The notes below the pieces were generated by a model, which did not search any database, was not told the origin of the DNA, and saw nothing but the letters and a program-made list of their open reading frames with translations. The translations under genes and the position numbers were made by a program. This document shows, one piece after another, positions 60,516 through 64,000 of a stretch of DNA of 64,000 bases. Every line of letters begins with the position of its first letter. The stretch's first letter is position 1. This stretch comes from Arabidopsis thaliana (taxonomy: Eukaryota > Streptophyta > Magnoliopsida > Brassicales > Brassicaceae): assembly GCF_000001735.4 (NCBI RefSeq), contig NC_003070.9, positions 11,526,001-11,590,000 of the forward strand. Direction: 5' to 3'.

Positions 60516-63500
60516 CTAAACCAACATAAACGATCCTCCATCAATCTCCGAATTCTTAATGGTAATGTAGAGAAGAGACAAGCAAATAGCAATAAGTCCC
60601 GACCAAACATACACAACTGTCGGTGTTTTTCCTCCTCTTCCCATTAAACCTTTGGCAAACGGATACATATGAAGCAAAACCCAACTGGCAAAGAATGTCC
60701 CTCCAAGAAGATTGCTCCACTGTGGATTCGCACTGAAAACCGTCCTACAAACCGCGAAAAGTATCGCTACGATGTTCAAGATTATGATTGTTAACGGTGG
60801 AATCATCAGAGCAGTCCATTTAAACAGATAAAGATCAGCGAACTCGTCGTCTTCATCATCTCCTCCTGTTGAAGATTTTGAAGTCAAGGTGAAGGAGATT
60901 TCGACTCCGGCTATGACTTTGAGTATACCTTGTAGTACAGCGACTAAATGTGCGCTCGTGCCACCGATTAACCAGAACTGCTCGTTTCTCCACCATTCTT
61001 CTAATGAGATACCTGACCATTTGACTTCAAGAACAGCTAATCCACAGAGAGACAATGTGATAATCAAAAGGTAAATGAGGAATGATCCAGTGAGGGTTTC
61101 AACAACGAAGTGACCGGAGAAGAGAGATAACGGCGGGAGGAAGCAGTAGGTTAAGATGAAAATGCTGGTGAATGGGTAGATTCCAACATTGAGGTAAGCG
61201 ATTCTCTGGAGGAGTTTGAGTTTTGGACCGGCGAAAATGGCGTTGTTTCGAGAGAAGAAGATCTCTACTGATCCCGTAGCCCATCGGAGAACCTGGTGGA
61301 GTCGATCAGTTAGGTTTATAGGTGCGCTTCCACGGAATGCGTCTGGCTCTGTCACGCAGTAGAATGATCTCCATCCTTTTTCATGCATTCGAAAACCAGT
61401 CACTACGTCTTCGGTTACAGAACCATATATCCATCCAACGTTGAACCCCCATTCAGTCTTGTCTTCATACCAGCACGAGATCACGTTAACCGCCTCATTC
61501 ACAGTCGCGAAATCAAGCGGTTTGCGGCTTCCAGTCAAAGAGCCAGGTGGGCGTCCTAGCCGGCTTGAGTGAACTGTAGCTAGTGGTCTACCTTCAAACT
61601 CTGCCACCTTTACCGAATTCACTAGCATACTCGAGCTACCGAATTGCTTCCGAATCAAACCAATATCAAACCTATCCTCCTCGTCAGTGTAGTACTCTGG
61701 TTCAGAAGCTACGGTTGCAGGACTGCGTTTCTTGATCAGCGGGAAACAGTAGGAACCAGAAGGTTCTTCCTCAACCACAAAAACATCAGGCGGGTTGAAA
61801 CCGTAAAGCGCGGTTCGACGGAAGAGACACCCCGTCCCAACATACATTGGACCTTGGATCCCATCGAGAGCTCGCAGATTAATGTCGAAGAAAACAGTAT
61901 TCTTGTTAGCATAGCGATCAGATGGATCAATTCCTTCAAACCTCTGCGGAAACTGAACATAGGAAACACGGTCGCCGTCATGGTCCATCATGAAACAGAT
62001 CCCATCTCTAAAAGCTCTTGAGTTATAGACATAGTGGTCACAGTCCAAGTTCAAGATGAACGGTCCATTAGACATTATAGCCGAGGCTCTGACCAAAGCG
62101 TTCATAGCTCCTGCCTTCTTGTTATGGTCATAACCAGGACGTTTCTCGCGGCTCACGTAAACAAGCATTGGTAAACGAATGTCTACTCCTTCAAGATCCA
62201 GTGCGCGCCCCTCACCGCCTTTCCCTTCCACCGGTTCATCACCAGGAGGATCAAGCAACACCTGTAAACAAATCACAGAGTCAAACACAAGCACTATAAC
62301 TAACGAATCGGAGATCAAACCGTGCGTGTATAAATTACCTGTATAACACTAGCGTGATCGCCTCTCGAATGGTGCGGTCCAGAGACAGCCCAAGTACCGG
62401 GCCAATGAGTTCCATCACTCATCCAAGTAGCTTTAGGAGCTACTAAAGCAGGCCTTGGTTCCTTAATTTGATCCTCTTCAACTTTCACCTTCCAATGCTT
62501 CCATTTCTCTAAAGCTTTAATCTCTTCTTTGCTATTAAACGCATCCGATCTCCTTCTTATCGAATGAGGCAGCGCATTAACCCGAACCTTAAACTCATCA
62601 TAAGCTCGTTTAACATACCGTCGCTCTCGAACAAAATCATGTCTCACCTTATCCTTATAAGGATCCCTCTTCAAACCAAAGTAACTCTCCGGATTCCTCG
62701 GCTCTATCTTATGTTTCCTGCAAAACGGAACCCATATTTTCGCAAAGCTAGCCGCTTCAGCAATTGCTTCAAACGTAACAAGCGATCCTCCATCATCTGA
62801 GATATAAACAGAGAGCTTCTCAACAGGATAATCAACAGATAAAATCGAAAGAATTGTGTTGGCTGTAACTAATGGAGGCTCTTTCTCTGCATCAGCCGTT
62901 GAAACAAACACATCAATCCCCGGAAGATCTGATTTCCCGGTCGGGTTATCCGGGTTTGGCGTTTCGAATGTCGCCTTTAAGGCTTCGATATCGGTTGCGT
63001 GGTTCACAGGAAACAACTTAGGGATTTGGTCAAGTAACCAAGAGAAAGCAAACCAGAGTTCACAGATTACAGAGAGTAACCATAACCATAATGCTTTGTT
63101 GTTTGGGTTTCTGATTCTCCAGAAGAGAAACAGAGCTAGAGATACTACTCGAACAACTATTAGAATCCTGTAATAAAAAAACAAAACCTAAATCAGAAAA
63201 ACATCCTTAAAAGATCATGCTTTATGACAAATCAAAGTGTTTGTAACAGACACGACTGAGATTTTTTAAATATATATTATTATTACCGATAAAGAGCGAT
63301 GATGATCGGAGAGATTTTGACGACACGAGTAAGAGAATAAGATATCTTGGAAAGCAAGGTATCGTCTTCTTCTTCTTCACCTACGTTGATTCTCACATCG
63401 GTTAGATCCGGTTCGTTGTCTTTACCAGATGAGCCGGAAACGATGTCTCCGGAAACGGACGGAACCGACTCCTGATTGGAATCGATTTCCAGGAGAACGA

Positions 63501-63651
63501 TTGAAAGCGACGCCGGACCGGGATTGTTGTCCGGCGTCGGAGGGATCTGGACGAGGTACTTGTTGTAATCAGAGCTGCTTCCGAAATCGCTGCCGGAATT
63601 TGATACGTGGCTGATTCTGGGATGTCTTAGAGGAGATTCTCCGTCCATCAT
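60516..63651 (-). CDS. CSLD6: Cellulose-synthase-like protein D6 (979 aa, 3 exons)
   Basis: This is a Golgi/plasma-membrane GT2 glycosyltransferase of the cellulose-synthase superfamily, and CSLD members make beta-1,4-glucan or mannan for tip growth and cell plates. Exons in coding order: 63287-63651, 62339-63167 and 60516-62261, giving 979 residues. Catalytic residues are present: the Asp pair in SDDGGS (about 246-247), DCD (471-473), TED (681-683) and QVLRW (721-725). Two helices lie before the catalytic domain ([31 protein letters not shown]) and six after it. Other CSLDs are 1,030-1,180 residues with a Cys-rich N-terminal domain. Here the first 120 residues are short, acidic and have no Cys pairs. 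The start is the ATG pair at 63651/63648. Confidence 0.96.
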
Positions 63652-64000
63652 TTTCAATAAATCTCTTGTTTTCCGTCGCCGGAATCTGGAGAAATGAAAA
63701 AAAAAAAAAACGGCACTGAGTAAAAAAGATTATTTGGAGAATCAAAGTTTCGATTTTTAATGAAATATGTGTGTGAAGAAAATTAATTGGGAATCAAATC
63801 CAAAAGAAACTCTTACCCTTTTTGATATAAATCAGAATCAGTGATGAGATTTTCAAAATGTTACTTTCTTCTCTGTTTTGTTTTTTCATTTACCATAAAC
63901 GGAAAATTCTGAAGAATTCACTAAGAACAAAACTTTATGAATTTGGAGTGTTGTGTGAAGATATGGGTTTTATGCTATTGAGGTTTTCTACAAAATCTAA

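Overview
This is plant nuclear DNA. The genes are split by many short GT-AG introns, intergenic DNA is AT-rich, and the products are plant-specific (phosphoribulokinase with a chloroplast transit peptide, cellulose-synthase-like D, xyloglucan endotransglucosylase, G-box bZIP, F-box, plant mobile domain). From memory the gene order matches the Arabidopsis thaliana chromosome 1 run around At1g32050-At1g32180. That is recall of families and order, not a database search. Exon structures were built by hand from splice signals and reading phase. In most genes every junction keeps frame, and the lengths agree with the known family members.

Layout. 0-1.6 kb: AT-rich DNA with several degenerate tandem repeats. 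1.7-2.2 kb (+): small membrane protein. 2.6-5.0 kb (+): SCAMP membrane-traffic protein. 6.7-8.4 kb (+): phosphoribulokinase. 8.9-10.3 kb (-): plastid GNAT acetyltransferase NSI. 11.6-13.8 kb (-): plastid glycolate/glycerate transporter PLGG1. 14.2-18.0 kb (-): OSCA-type mechanosensitive channel. 20.5-22.0 kb (-): pinoresinol reductase. 22-26.9 kb: gene-poor, with a PIF/Harbinger-like MITE. 26.9-29.9 kb (+): plant mobile domain protein with two families of internal peptide repeats. 31.2-32.6 kb (+): DUF716/TMEM45-like membrane protein with a tandem repeat in its intron. 33.1-35.8 kb (-): elongation factor IWS1. 36.7-38.8 kb (-): broken F-box copy next to an intact F-box gene. 40.0-42.3 kb (+): bZIP68. 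42.7-44.2 kb (+): DUF760 protein. 44.3-49.3 kb: no gene seen. 49.4-51.8 kb (+): XTH30. 52-55.1 kb: 3' part of a decayed LTR retrotransposon, with satellite-like repeats, a polypurine tract and one LTR. 55.1-59.4 kb: tandemly duplicated, decayed minus-strand gene-like sequence. 60.5-63.7 kb (-): CSLD6.

Function. Three neighbouring genes act in the chloroplast: PRK regenerates the Rubisco substrate, NSI acetylates plastid proteins, and PLGG1 exports glycolate and imports glycerate in photorespiration. XTH30 and CSLD6 act on cell-wall polysaccharide, and PRR1 acts in lignan synthesis. The others serve signalling, transcription and membrane transport. Nothing here is an operon and each gene has its own promoter. 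No clearly new multi-gene system was found. The least explained parts are the repeat-rich retroelement remnant with its neighbouring duplicated pseudogene block, the intron tandem repeat, and the inverted-repeat promoter between bZIP68 and the DUF760 gene.
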